Part shown: positions 1 to 8,683 of the stretch, in pieces
Layout of the letters: each line of letters starts with the position of its first letter
Numbering within the stretch: the stretch's first letter is position 1
NCBI GenBank assembly: GCA_002167215.1
Contig: NHDS01000006.1
Coordinates: forward strand, 1-42,212
From: Pelagibacteraceae bacterium TMED65
GTDB taxonomy: Bacteria > Pseudomonadota > Alphaproteobacteria > TMED127
DNA length: 42,212 bases
Direction: 5' to 3'
Position numbers and translations under genes: made by a program
Notes under the pieces: model-generated
What the model saw: the letters and a program-made list of their open reading frames with translations, nothing else
Told to the model about the DNA's origin: nothing
Database searches by the model: none

Positions 1-287
1 AAGGCGCGGGGTGTTTTTACGTTGGTGAACACAGCGCTTGGCCCGATAAAAACATCGTCTTCAAGGGCTACGTTTTTATACAATGATACATTGTTTTGGA
101 TCTTGCAATTATTGCCCACAGACACATCCGGGCCAATCATAACATTTTGCCCAATAACACAATTTGCTCCAATTTTTGAACCTGAGAGTATATGGCTGTA
201 ATGCCATATCTTTGAGCCCTCACCAATCTGGACACCCTCATCGATGGTTGCCGTTTTATCAATGAAGCTATGAGGTTGTTTTACCAT
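1..287 (-). CDS. wbpD: Left-handed beta-helix N-acetyltransferase, WbpD/WlbB-like (3' part missing)
   Basis: The ATG at 287 opens a frame that runs off the window edge, so only about 95 N-terminal residues are visible. They consist of hexapeptide repeats of the LbH acetyltransferase type (for example IGEGSKIW, IGANCVIGQNVMIG, VSVGNNCKIQNNVSLY). Proteins of this type in diamino-uronic acid clusters transfer acetyl from acetyl-CoA to the 3-amine of UDP-GlcNAc3NA, giving UDP-GlcNAc3NAcA in the cytoplasm. The upstream neighbour is the matching 3-dehydrogenase (WbpB/WlbA), which supports this role over a serine or maltose acetyltransferase. The start follows that gene's stop by only 17 nt, with a GGAG upstream, so the two should be co-transcribed. 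The C-terminal half cannot be judged. Confidence 0.85.
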   Translation of the reverse strand, partial: MVKQPHSFIDKTATIDEGVQIGEGSKIWHYSHILSGSKIGANCVIGQNVMIGPDVSVGNNCKIQNNVSLYKNVALEDDVFIGPSAVFTNVKTPRA

Positions 288-304
288 CAGCAGGCTCCGG
301 ATTT

Positions 305-1213
305 TTATTTATTTGATTTTCTTATAGCGTCAACAAGCTCAAGACTCGGTTTAACCTCATCTAGACCAAAGCCTCGGCCGTTTAATATGGCTTCATAGCT
401 CTGGGCGTGCAAATCAGTGAACCCATCACTAAACTCCAATGCTTGTCCATCTATTTTAATTTCTCTAAAGGTTGGTTTATCGCAATTTTTAGGGAGATCA
501 TCTCTGTTTGTCGAAAGTCTCCAGGTGATATCCGCTTGTGCGCATGTGAGCTTCCCAGAAGCGGTGTTGTTAGTCAGTCTGTCTAGATTGAACGCGGCCA
601 TCGGCCCAAAAACATGCAGCAGCATATCAAAAAAATGAATGCCAATATTGAATAAAACGCCGCCAGACTTTGACTCATCGCCTTTCCATGAAATATCGTA
701 CCATGGCCCACGCGATGTTATGTATTCCAATGACACTTGATATCTTTTGGTTTGGTCTTGCTGAACCGTTTCTCTTAAAGCGATGATTTTTGAGTGAAGC
801 CGAAGTTGCAAAATGCAGAAAATGCGTTTTCCAGTCTCATGTTCTGCTTCGCGAAGCCTTTCAAGGTTACTCGGCATAAGCACAAGAGGCTTTTCACAGA
901 TAGCATTTGCTCCGTTGTTCAAAGAGAATCTACAATGAGTATCATGTAGATGATTTGGTGAGCATATAGAAATGAACTCAATGGGATTTTCGGTCGCTCT
1001 TTGTTTATAGACAAAGCGTTCGAACCGCTCGAATGAAACAAAAAACTTAGCATGTGGAAAATAGGAATCTAAAATGCCAACTGAGTCGTTTGGATCCATT
1101 GCTGCTAACAACGCGCCATTATTGGACTGAATCGCCTCAAGATGGCGAGGCGCGATAAAGCCAGCGACCCCCATCAAGGCGAAACATGGCTTAGACAATT
1201 TTTCTTGAGTCAT
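305..1213 (-). CDS. wbpB: Gfo/Idh/MocA-family dehydrogenase, UDP-GlcNAcA 3-dehydrogenase type (WbpB/WlbA)
   Basis: The protein has 302 residues. An N-terminal Rossmann domain covers about residues 8-120 and ends with EKPL (E107, K108), the conserved lysine motif of Gfo/Idh/MocA enzymes. The C-terminal domain carries QLRLH at 136-140 and GIHFFDML around H193, as in WlbA/WbpB. These enzymes oxidise C3 of UDP-GlcNAcA with NAD+ so that an aminotransferase (WbpE) can add a 3-amine. The WbpD-like gene lies directly downstream and a WbpA-like dehydrogenase elsewhere in the window. The ATG start overlaps the stop of the GNAT gene by 4 nt (ATGA). The glycine-rich NAD loop is atypical (GVAGFIAPRH), as it is in WlbA relatives. 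The aminotransferase partner is not seen and may lie beyond the left edge. Confidence 0.85.
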   Translation of the reverse strand: MTQEKLSKPCFALMGVAGFIAPRHLEAIQSNNGALLAAMDPNDSVGILDSYFPHAKFFVSFERFERFVYKQRATENPIEFISICSPNHLHDTHCRFSLNNGANAICEKPLVLMPSNLERLREAEHETGKRIFCILQLRLHSKIIALRETVQQDQTKRYQVSLEYITSRGPWYDISWKGDESKSGGVLFNIGIHFFDMLLHVFGPMAAFNLDRLTNNTASGKLTCAQADITWRLSTNRDDLPKNCDKPTFREIKIDGQALEFSDGFTDLHAQSYEAILNGRGFGLDEVKPSLELVDAIRKSNK

Positions 1214-1785
1214 TTTTCACCTAACCAGTCAAGCTTTAGCCGACCATAAATCAGACCATCAATACGTTGTCCTCTGAAAATAAACTGGTCTCTTTGTTTG
1301 CCCTCACACACAAATCTGTTCTTTTCCAGAACACGAATAGAGGCAAGGTTTGTTGCGTATACACCAGCGACAATTTTTTCGAGTTCTAATCGTTCAAATG
1401 CAAGACTAACCATTTTTTTTATCATTTTACTTGCAATACCCATACCCCAAAAAGATTTATCTCCAATGATATATGATAGATCCGCTGTTTTGTGATTAGG
1501 ATTTATTTTTCCCAGCTTTATTGAGCCTATGTGTGTTCCTTCATAAAACAAACCGTAAAATAAATCTGTTTTGCTTTGCGCCATTAATGCGACATAATCA
1601 GACGCATCTTCTAGGGATGTCGTTCTGAATTGTTGCTCAGTGTGCTGCATAATTTCTGCATCATTCAACCAGTTAATATAGGCTGACGTGATATCATTGA
1701 CAGTTACCGGCTTTAATTGAAACTTGGTTCCCTCAAGCGATAAAGTCATCGATTTTAACTGGTTCAGGTTACTATTTAGAGACAT
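1210..1785 (-). CDS. GNAT-family N-acetyltransferase (RimJ/RimL type)
   Basis: This is a GNAT fold of about 191 residues. It has the typical RimL-like start (FQLKPVTVNDI, then INWLNDAEIMQH) and an acetyl-CoA loop around FWGMGIASKMIKKM. The C-terminal part reads NLASIRVLEKNRFVCEG, the usual 'N-x-x-S-x-x-V-x-E-K-x-G/R-F' region. The same frame is open further upstream to a possible codon at 1836. I chose ATG 1785 because it places the start within 14 nt of the upstream glycosyltransferase stop, in line with the overlaps in the rest of the cluster. Its location among glycosyltransferases and sugar enzymes suggests acylation of an amino sugar. The substrate cannot be read from the sequence, and a protein substrate is possible. 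Confidence 0.75.
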   Translation of the reverse strand: MSLNSNLNQLKSMTLSLEGTKFQLKPVTVNDITSAYINWLNDAEIMQHTEQQFRTTSLEDASDYVALMAQSKTDLFYGLFYEGTHIGSIKLGKINPNHKTADLSYIIGDKSFWGMGIASKMIKKMVSLAFERLELEKIVAGVYATNLASIRVLEKNRFVCEGKQRDQFIFRGQRIDGLIYGRLKLDWLGEK

Positions 1786-2851
1786 GATCCAACATTTCTT
1801 TTTGATAAAGACTTGCATAGGCTTCAACCATTGCATTGCAGGAAAAAGAAGTCAGAATCCTCTGGCGCGGATCAGCAGGTTTGACAACGTTGTTTCGTCT
1901 AGCGAAGATCGAACAAATCTGTTTTGAGACAATTTCTGCATCCGATGACGCACAAATATAACCGGTATTGCCTATGATCGCACGGCTATCACCCACATCG
2001 TTTGCAAGAACGTGAAGGCCGCAAGCCATTGCTTCCCCGATTACGTTTGGAAAACCTTCGCCAAAATTGGATATGCTTACAAGCAGGTCTGCCGCGTTAT
2101 AAAGTTCAGCTATATTTTCGCACGCACCAAGACAAGTTACATTCGATGACGCCTCGAGTGTCTCGGTGTCCTTTCCAGCCATAACAAATTTATACTCTGG
2201 GCAAGCTAACGCAACATCGAGTAAGGTTTTATGCCCTTTCATCGGGTCAAGGCGTGCGACGTAAAGGACGACTTTATCTCCAGATGCGAAGCCAAGATTG
2301 CGGCGCAAAACATCCCTCAGCCTCGGCTCAGGTGAAAATTTATCCGTGTCTATACCGTTTGGTATTAGTTGTAAATTACTGGCGGAAAATCCCATGTTTT
2401 TATGAAAATCCATTCCCGCTTCAGAGTTGAAAATGGTGGCTCTGGAAAAATGTGATGCCAAGCCATTTAACCGAATTTGACGACCATATCTCGCGCTATC
2501 CATGTTTGATGCACGAACGGAATGGAATACACGCGGTGGTTTTAAGCCAATAGCCAAAATTGATGCGAGCAGATTGCCTGCATACATCCAGCCTTGAATA
2601 ATATCCGGCTCAAGCTGACGTATCTTTTTCCACAATTTAAGAAACCTTCGTGGAGACCCTAATCCCTTTTCGAGGGGGCAGACATAAGTTTCAAGGTTTT
2701 CAAATTCTGGCAGTGGATTTGGCGCTGCAGAGAGCGAAATAATAGTTGGTTTAAACCCCCTATCTCGCAATCCGCCTGCAAGCAGCGCAAGTTGCCGCTC
2801 AGCACCCCCTGTTCCAATTCCCGAAGTGATGAATGTAATTTTTTTTTTCAT
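1772..2851 (-). CDS. Glycosyltransferase family 4 (GT-B)
   Basis: This 359-residue protein is a GT4-type glycosyltransferase. The N-terminal glycine-rich loop is SGIGTGGAERQL, which sits at the donor/acceptor cleft. The C-terminal Rossmann domain begins near VVLYVARLDPMKGHKTLL, and the nucleotide-sugar binding segment reads FGEGFPNVIGEAMACG, with the two glutamates of the E-x7-E type motif. It acts at the inner face of the cytoplasmic membrane, adding one sugar to the lipid-linked glycan; donor and acceptor are unknown. A GTG at 2857 precedes the ATG at 2851 by two codons; ATG was preferred. A run of ten adenines follows the start codon directly (2839-2848), a possible slippage site. The next gene upstream ends 6 nt before this start. 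Confidence 0.88.
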   Translation of the reverse strand: MKKKITFITSGIGTGGAERQLALLAGGLRDRGFKPTIISLSAAPNPLPEFENLETYVCPLEKGLGSPRRFLKLWKKIRQLEPDIIQGWMYAGNLLASILAIGLKPPRVFHSVRASNMDSARYGRQIRLNGLASHFSRATIFNSEAGMDFHKNMGFSASNLQLIPNGIDTDKFSPEPRLRDVLRRNLGFASGDKVVLYVARLDPMKGHKTLLDVALACPEYKFVMAGKDTETLEASSNVTCLGACENIAELYNAADLLVSISNFGEGFPNVIGEAMACGLHVLANDVGDSRAIIGNTGYICASSDAEIVSKQICSIFARRNNVVKPADPRQRILTSFSCNAMVEAYASLYQKEMLDHVSK

Positions 2852-2857
2852 TCTCAC

Positions 2858-3964
2858 TCAATCACCGAACAATATTGAGCCATATTTTGAAGAGACTTTT
2901 TGCACATCGAACCCACTGGGCAGTGATGAGCAAAGTTTGGCTAGTCTTGGTGTCCCTCGCTCACTCCGGATGCGCGCGATATTATCTAACTCCTCGACAA
3001 AGGCTTTATCTGTCGCTGGAATAGTGAGATCAGGAACATCCTTCGTATCTTTCATTTGCTGTAAACTTTTACACTCACGAGAGGCAATCACCGTCTTTCC
3101 GAGCGCAAGGGCCTCCAGCGCAACATTGGGAAGCCCCTCCCACAATGAACCCAAAAGAACGGCATCTGCCCTCTTCATGTACGGGAATGGGTTTTTTTGA
3201 AAATTCATGATTTTTACGCGGTCATTTAAGCCATGATTACTTATCTTTTTTTCAAGATCTAAGCGTTCTGGGCCATCGCCAAGTATGATCAAATTGGCAC
3301 CTATCTCCATTAGACTGAACCAATCAATTAGGCGATCCATTCCTTTTTGCGTCGACAGACGCCCTACGGACACAAAAAGCGGCAATGATGGGTTGTTGAA
3401 TTTAGGGAAGATCATCTTTTTATTCGCAAGCCTATGGATTTCCCTAACATCAACCGGGTTAGGAATCACCACAATACGCTCGCTTTTGACGCCAAAATCT
3501 ACCAGCTGTGATGATACATACTGTGCGTTACAGACCACATGGTTGGCCTGATTATATAAAAACCGATATCCGACTTTGCCGATCCATTTTGCTGCCAAAG
3601 AGTCAATAGTAGACGCCGGGCTATTTGCCTCCCTTAAGACAACCCGCCTTGGTCGATGACCACTTAACCAAAGCGCTAACATCAGCACGAAATTAAAATA
3701 TCCCAATGTTGAAAAAATAATTTCGGGTTTTTCAACTCTGAATAGTCGTATCATGGGAATTAACGCTTGTTTTGCGGAAAAACAATTTAGATTTTTGAGA
3801 TGGCAAACACTTGGCAGTTTCTCAATGAACGGCCCATTTTCATTCAGAACAACACAAGTGATTTCATGCTCAACCGCAAACGCTTTTATTAGCGTCATCA
3901 TAACTTTTTCCGCCCCACCACCAGAAAAATCAGGCAAACAAATAAATATCTTACCGTCAACCAT
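2858..3964 (-). CDS. Glycosyltransferase family 4 (GT-B)
   Basis: This 368-residue GT4 protein has the N-terminal motif PDFSGGGAEKVM, matching its downstream neighbour. The C-terminal half has PLFVSVGRLSTQKGMDRLI, then LGSLWEGLPNVALEALALGKTVIAS, which contains the E-x7-E pair that binds the nucleotide-sugar donor. It resembles inner-membrane-associated transferases of the GalNAc/GlcNAc type such as PglA, PglH and PglJ, but donor specificity cannot be assigned by reading. The ATG at 3964 overlaps the stop of the preceding glycosyltransferase by 8 nt, and the stop abuts the start of the next one. The three GT4 genes therefore form one translationally coupled block that probably builds consecutive linkages of the repeat unit. 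Confidence 0.9.
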   Translation of the reverse strand: MVDGKIFICLPDFSGGGAEKVMMTLIKAFAVEHEITCVVLNENGPFIEKLPSVCHLKNLNCFSAKQALIPMIRLFRVEKPEIIFSTLGYFNFVLMLALWLSGHRPRRVVLREANSPASTIDSLAAKWIGKVGYRFLYNQANHVVCNAQYVSSQLVDFGVKSERIVVIPNPVDVREIHRLANKKMIFPKFNNPSLPLFVSVGRLSTQKGMDRLIDWFSLMEIGANLIILGDGPERLDLEKKISNHGLNDRVKIMNFQKNPFPYMKRADAVLLGSLWEGLPNVALEALALGKTVIASRECKSLQQMKDTKDVPDLTIPATDKAFVEELDNIARIRSERGTPRLAKLCSSLPSGFDVQKVSSKYGSILFGD

Positions 3965-5183
3965 CAGGTGCCCTTAGCTTCAATAACTCGTTAAATTCAA
4001 AATCAATTCGTTGTTGCCAATCAGGTAAAGTTTCCGCGATATGCAACACATTTTGCGACATCGCCCCGCGTCTTTCTGGCGACGCGGCCAATTGAGTCAC
4101 AACTCGCGCCAACTCTTCATGATCGGCGCCATTTTTAAGACGATAAACTGCATTCCAACCGAGTATCTGATCAGTCACAACATCAATCCCTGTCGACTGT
4201 CGAGATGAAGGTAGAACAATACAACAACCTGCTGCGATGGCCTCAAGATTTGCATTGCTCAAATTTCCATATTTATTTAAAGACACATAAATATCTGTTT
4301 TTTCTAAAAATTTTTGCACAAGGTGGTTTTCCAGCCTGCTGGTAATCTCGAAACAATTTTTGTGTTTTGACCTATTTATTTCTTTTCTTAAGCCTGCTTC
4401 TAAAGACCCAGTTCCTACCAGATGGAACTTAAATTTCTGCCCCGATTGGCCTACAACTCTCATCATGGCCTGGACAAAAACATCCGCCCCTTTAGCGCTC
4501 TCCAACTTACCCAGAAATGACACTGTTACGACACCGTAATCATTATCATTTTCATGCCTTCTTGATATTTTTGGCAAACCATTAAGTAGGATTAGCACCT
4601 TAACGCGTTGGTCCAATGCTGAAGATAACCACTTCTCGACGCCACTTCCATCTTGTGTGCAGACGACCATAGAAAATGGAGAGCGGTAGCACCAACGAAG
4701 AACCCTCTGAGCTATAGATGGATTGGTCGCGTTAACAGCGTCACGCATTGCTGGGTAAACACCCATCAAACGAAATACAACGGGGCAGTTTGTCAGTCGC
4801 GCAAAAATTGCCGCGGCCCATACGTTACCGTGGTCAAAATAGACTATACCCGGTCTAAACAAAAAATAATGTTTACAAATTTGGATTAAGTGAGCAACTT
4901 CACGCAACATTTTATAGATCGGTTTTTTGTTGCTCTGCGCGTGATTTCTCAAAACGGTCACTGGTTTAAAAAATCCATCAAAACAAATATCTTTGTTTTT
5001 ACTCAATTTTACACTCGAAAAACCATCCTTTGCAGTAAGGATCAGCTTAAATTCGACTGCGGATGAATTTAATTTTTCAATCATTCGAAATATTGTGGGA
5101 ACGCCAGTCGGACTCCATTTTCCTTCGATTACAGATTGCTCTAAACCATTAAAAAGTCGGCAGACATACAAAATTTTAGACAC
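3957..5183 (-). CDS. Glycosyltransferase family 4 (GT-B)
   Basis: With the chosen GTG start this is 408 residues, beginning SKILYVCRLFNGLEQS. The C-terminal donor domain has TVSFLGKLESAKGADVFVQAM, followed by VSLNKYGNLSNANLEAIAAGCCIVLPSS. The latter is a variant of the GT4 E-x7-E region, with asparagine where GEG is more usual. The frame stays open to an ATG at 5237, but that would overlap the epimerase gene by 62 nt. GTG 5183 gives the short 8-nt overlap typical of this cluster and starts at the natural first beta strand. Expected role: transfer of a sugar to the growing lipid-linked oligosaccharide. The missing first glutamate context makes the donor uncertain. Start choice is about 65% sure; family about 90%. 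Confidence 0.85.
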   Translation of the reverse strand: MSKILYVCRLFNGLEQSVIEGKWSPTGVPTIFRMIEKLNSSAVEFKLILTAKDGFSSVKLSKNKDICFDGFFKPVTVLRNHAQSNKKPIYKMLREVAHLIQICKHYFLFRPGIVYFDHGNVWAAAIFARLTNCPVVFRLMGVYPAMRDAVNATNPSIAQRVLRWCYRSPFSMVVCTQDGSGVEKWLSSALDQRVKVLILLNGLPKISRRHENDNDYGVVTVSFLGKLESAKGADVFVQAMMRVVGQSGQKFKFHLVGTGSLEAGLRKEINRSKHKNCFEITSRLENHLVQKFLEKTDIYVSLNKYGNLSNANLEAIAAGCCIVLPSSRQSTGIDVVTDQILGWNAVYRLKNGADHEELARVVTQLAASPERRGAMSQNVLHIAETLPDWQQRIDFEFNELLKLRAPDG

Positions 5184-6264
5184 TGAGAATATCCCGAAGG
5201 TGTTGGCAAATTTTTTCTCCAGCATCGCCATTACCATAAATTGGTGAAAATTTGGGTAGCTTGGAACTTTGAAGTTCAGAGACTACATCGACCAACCGTT
5301 CACATTTTTCAGGTGACAAAAGGCGGTTATGACCTTTTTCAAGAGTCTCCACCCATTCCGTTTCGTCACGAATCGTTAAGCATGGTGTTTCCGCAAAATA
5401 AGCCTCTTTTTGCAGACCACCCGAGTCCGTGATAACGGCAGAGGCGTTTCTTAATAATACAATTGTTTGTGCGTGAGGTAGCGGATCGACAATTCTAGAA
5501 CGTCCCAAGTTTAAATCTAAATTTTGAATAGATTTCTTTGTTCTAGGGTGCAAGGCAACGATCACTGGCACTTTGCCATTTGCCAACACTGACAGCCCTT
5601 GGACTATTTTTCTTAGTCTTGTCGGTTCATCTACATTTTCTGCTCGGTGAAATGTTACAAAATAAAAACTGTTTCGCTCCAAGCCAAATTCCCGAAGAAT
5701 CAGCTCTTGGTTTGTTCGCGCCAGACTTGCGTTAAAGGCATCATACATCACATCACCAACCATAAAAATTTGATTTTTGATGTTTTCTGACTGCAAATTT
5801 TTGCATGAGTTTAGCGATGTGCAAAATAAGTAATCCGAGAGTTTATCCGTTAAAACTCGATTCATTTCTTCGGCCATGCCTTTGCGGTAGGATCTGAGGC
5901 CAGCTTCAATATGTGCAACAGGAAAATTAAGCTGCGCAGCCGTTAATGCAGCCGCTAATGTTGTGTTTGTGTCGCCATATACCAAAACCATATCAGGGCA
6001 TTCAGCATCCAAAATCGGTTCTAAGTTTTTCATAATTGCAGCAGTCTGTGCCGTATGTGATGATGACTTGACGCTCAAATTATATGTAGGCTTTGGAATA
6101 TTGAGTTCACTGAAAAACTGTTCGGACATGTTATAGTCATAATGCTGTCCAGAATTAACGATTATTTCCTCAACATCAACCAATCGCTTTAGGAGGTTTG
6201 AGAGCACAGAGGCCTTGATAAATTGTGGGCGAGCGCCCAGTACGGTGATGATTTTCTTCTTCAA
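5176..6264 (-). CDS. wbpI: Non-hydrolysing UDP-HexNAc 2-epimerase, WbpI-like (UDP-GlcNAc3NAcA 2-epimerase)
   Basis: This is a GT-B-fold 2-epimerase of 362 residues. It starts KKIITVLGARPQFIKA and includes VYGDTNTTLAAALTA, HIEAGLRSY and ITDSGGLQKEAYF. The segment IRDETEWVE, where WecB/MnaA enzymes have the 'TERPE' form, and the ending IYGNGDAGEKI match WbpI as I recall it. I therefore favour epimerisation of UDP-GlcNAc3NAcA to UDP-ManNAc3NAcA over UDP-GlcNAc to UDP-ManNAc. The start is the TTG at 6264, with GAGGAAG a few bases upstream, exactly where family members begin. A longer frame from TTG 6333 adds an unrelated 23 residues. WbpA-, WbpB- and WbpD-like genes in the same window support the pathway. 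WecB function remains the alternative. Confidence 0.85.
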   Translation of the reverse strand: MKKKIITVLGARPQFIKASVLSNLLKRLVDVEEIIVNSGQHYDYNMSEQFFSELNIPKPTYNLSVKSSSHTAQTAAIMKNLEPILDAECPDMVLVYGDTNTTLAAALTAAQLNFPVAHIEAGLRSYRKGMAEEMNRVLTDKLSDYLFCTSLNSCKNLQSENIKNQIFMVGDVMYDAFNASLARTNQELILREFGLERNSFYFVTFHRAENVDEPTRLRKIVQGLSVLANGKVPVIVALHPRTKKSIQNLDLNLGRSRIVDPLPHAQTIVLLRNASAVITDSGGLQKEAYFAETPCLTIRDETEWVETLEKGHNRLLSPEKCERLVDVVSELQSSKLPKFSPIYGNGDAGEKICQHLRDILSV

Positions 6265-6325
6265 AACTTCCTCACAAGCCTGAAAATCTCCGGTTGAACT
6301 CAGTGAACAAATAAAAAAACGAAGA

Positions 6326-7993
6326 TCACTCAATTCTGCTGAACTGAGATTTGCAAATTTCCATTTTCACGAAATTTTCATAGTTTTCTGTATGAAAAGA
6401 AATAGCGTTTCTGGCTAGTGATTTTCTAAATATTGTTAAATGATATGGTTGCACTGAGTAGTTGTGCACCAGATCCATCCAGTAACTAAAAAACCGCTTT
6501 TCAAATTTGTGCCAAGCAATCTTCCCAAAGGGAAAAAATATTAATTTAAACGCAAACCTCAACGGTATAATCCAACTCGGGCTAATTACTCTCTGATTTG
6601 TCGGAGTTGTATCCCAAACCCCTCCCCAGTTGTTTTTTTTCAACATCTTTTTATACAGATTTTGATTTATTTTGAGACTAAGAGGAACACCTGCCCAAAA
6701 CTTAAGATATTCATCTGACCAAAGTGGAAGCGCCCAATCAAGCTCAAGAAAGTCATAAACTCGTTGGCCCGAAATTACGTACTTTGACTGCCTATTCAAA
6801 AACTCTAAACGTTCCCACATAGTGAAAGACGCAATATTGGGGTCTTTTAAAAGCCCCTCATCAGCAAGACTTGCAGACAACAAACTCACAACTCTGGCTT
6901 TATCTTCTTGAGAGAACTTGTTTTCCCATAGATTAAAATGTTTTTCCATAAAGGTTTGAGTGAATTGACAAACCTTTTCCTGACCCACCAAATCATCCTG
7001 AAGAAAATTGGGAGGGATATGCCCTCCCGTTATAAAGTCTCCTGAATTGCCATTAACAATCAACGCATCACGTTTAATGACATCCGATGAAAGCAACAGA
7101 TTGACGGGATGTAAGTCTTGTTCAAAAGGTGTCGAAATAAAGTCGTGGCAGTATGTTATGTAATCGTTATGCAAAGAAGACTTAAAAAAGTCTCCCTGAC
7201 TGCTTGCTGTGATTGGTACAAAATGCCATTCAACCCCAAGTTTCTGTGCGATTTTCTTTGCGATCATAGCTTCAAAATTATTAGGATGACCATACGAAAA
7301 CGTAAGAACGTTATCTGTTTTGAGATGAGTCAGCCCAGATAACACCAACCTGGAGTCCAAACCAGCTGACAATGGGATAACGATTTGACGCCCGTTGGCT
7401 TTTTGCTTCAAATCATCCAGCACTTTTAAGGTTGTATCGGATAATTTTTTTAACCAATACCCCTCGCTTCTGAATTGCGTCGGTTCTACAGGCAGGAATT
7501 TGTGATAATACCACCTGTCAAGTTTTGTCTGATTTAGGATTACAGCTTCTCCAGCTTGCAAAACGGAAAAGTTTGTTAATACACTTCTTTTTCCGATCAC
7601 ATATCCTGACATCGAGAGGGACAGAAGGCCTTCCCCGTCTAGTTCACACAACCCAGCTACTTCTGCTAGATCTGCTGCGTGGTTACCAATTCGCCAGCCC
7701 GAGGCATTTTTTGCAATAAATACCTGAAAAGACCCTACCCTGTCGGTGGCCGCAAGGACCACTTTCTTGAACACACAAATTATTCCAAAATGACCGGCAA
7801 CTGATTTAAGCCAACCTGTAAAAGTTTTAACAAACTCTTTTTTTTCCACTTTGCTTAGCTTTTCAATCAGTGTTTTACATTGTGACTCTGACGCGCTGCC
7901 AACGATAAAAAACACTGCACCAGACAACGAAAATTTCAACCATTTATTCCGACGGTCAAAAACAACAAAGTCTGCATCGGACTCAAGTGACAT
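6326..7993 (-). CDS. Asparagine-synthase-like amidotransferase without the glutaminase cysteine
   Basis: About 555 residues. An N-terminal Ntn-like domain (roughly 1-165) is followed by an asparagine synthetase ATP-pyrophosphatase domain with the loop IPLSAGLDSRLVL (S209-S214 from the chosen ATG). True class II amidotransferases need Cys as residue 2; here the start reads MSLESDAD, or MHMSLESD from GTG 7999, so glutamine hydrolysis at the usual site is unlikely. In O-antigen clusters AsnB-like proteins (for example WbtH of Francisella and WbpS of Pseudomonas) turn a uronic acid into a uronamide. That role fits the diamino-uronic acid genes nearby, but it is inference. The gene follows the PIG-L stop with no gap (stop at 8000-8002). 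The last 100 residues are aromatic-rich and unlike standard AsnB. Confidence 0.75.
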   Translation of the reverse strand: MSLESDADFVVFDRRNKWLKFSLSGAVFFIVGSASESQCKTLIEKLSKVEKKEFVKTFTGWLKSVAGHFGIICVFKKVVLAATDRVGSFQVFIAKNASGWRIGNHAADLAEVAGLCELDGEGLLSLSMSGYVIGKRSVLTNFSVLQAGEAVILNQTKLDRWYYHKFLPVEPTQFRSEGYWLKKLSDTTLKVLDDLKQKANGRQIVIPLSAGLDSRLVLSGLTHLKTDNVLTFSYGHPNNFEAMIAKKIAQKLGVEWHFVPITASSQGDFFKSSLHNDYITYCHDFISTPFEQDLHPVNLLLSSDVIKRDALIVNGNSGDFITGGHIPPNFLQDDLVGQEKVCQFTQTFMEKHFNLWENKFSQEDKARVVSLLSASLADEGLLKDPNIASFTMWERLEFLNRQSKYVISGQRVYDFLELDWALPLWSDEYLKFWAGVPLSLKINQNLYKKMLKKNNWGGVWDTTPTNQRVISPSWIIPLRFAFKLIFFPFGKIAWHKFEKRFFSYWMDLVHNYSVQPYHLTIFRKSLARNAISFHTENYENFVKMEICKSQFSRIE

Positions 7994-7999
7994 GTGCAC

Positions 8000-8683
8000 C
8001 TAACGCACCATCCTGAGGACTTCAAACACCTCAGCAGCTTCCACACCACATTCAGCGCCGCGGAGCCGCAACTGGTGCTCCAGCGCCTTTGCTGATCTTG
8101 GATGCGGCCAATCACGAATTTCACCCTCGTAACACACAAGTGCATCAATAGCGGCTTTCACGTCATCTTCAGTCAGGCGTATATATAAATGCGGCTGTAG
8201 CCGTTTGTTTGCCGGGCCAAATTCTGTTGACGACGACACCTCACAGGCCAAAACGTCTAACGGCTGGGTACCGGGAAGTGCGCGCGTCGCAGTCATCACG
8301 GCGCGCTGCGTTAGATCATGATCAATATTGATGTCACCATTGTGGTGCGTGAAAATTAAATCAGGTTTAGTTTTTGTTAAAAACGATTCCACCTGCTTAA
8401 CAATATCCAACAGTTTGACACTGTCCATCGAATTATCTGGAAAATTTGCAAAATCTATTGTTGTGGCGCCAAGCCTGTTGGCGGCAGATCTTGCCTGATT
8501 TTTTAATGCCAGCAGAGACGCTTTGTCTACTGGGCCGCGCGATGTAAGACCAGTTGCCAGTATGAAAATGTGAACCGATGCTCCGGAACGCGACAATCTT
8601 GCAAGGCTTCCACCACATCCAAGGACTTCATCATCAGGGTGCGCCATGATGGCGGCAATGTGTTTTTTTGAACCCAAAATCAA
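8000..8683 (-). CDS. PIG-L/LmbE-family N-deacetylase
   Basis: This 227-residue protein carries the PIG-L signature AHPDDEVLGCGG (H15, D17, D18) and a second metal-binding region, THHNGDINIDH, which supplies the other zinc histidine. PIG-L enzymes are zinc-dependent deacetylases of N-acetyl amino sugars, on nucleotide sugars or lipid-linked glycans. Here it may expose an amine for later acylation, formylation or amidination; the substrate is not known. The start is a TTG at 8683: the upstream ATG at 8696 soon meets a stop in its own frame, and the next ATG (M13) would cut into the zinc motif. It is the first intact gene after an 890-bp gap, so a promoter may lie just upstream, but none is convincing. 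It is coupled to the AsnB-like gene. Confidence 0.85.
   Translation of the reverse strand: MILGSKKHIAAIMAHPDDEVLGCGGSLARLSRSGASVHIFILATGLTSRGPVDKASLLALKNQARSAANRLGATTIDFANFPDNSMDSVKLLDIVKQVESFLTKTKPDLIFTHHNGDINIDHDLTQRAVMTATRALPGTQPLDVLACEVSSSTEFGPANKRLQPHLYIRLTEDDVKAAIDALVCYEGEIRDWPHPRSAKALEHQLRLRGAECGVEAAEVFEVLRMVR

Noticed and set aside
5184..5237. Longer start of the third GT4 gene inside the epimerase gene
   Set aside because: It would overlap the epimerase by 62 nt; the GTG at 5183 gives the 8-nt overlap normal in this cluster.
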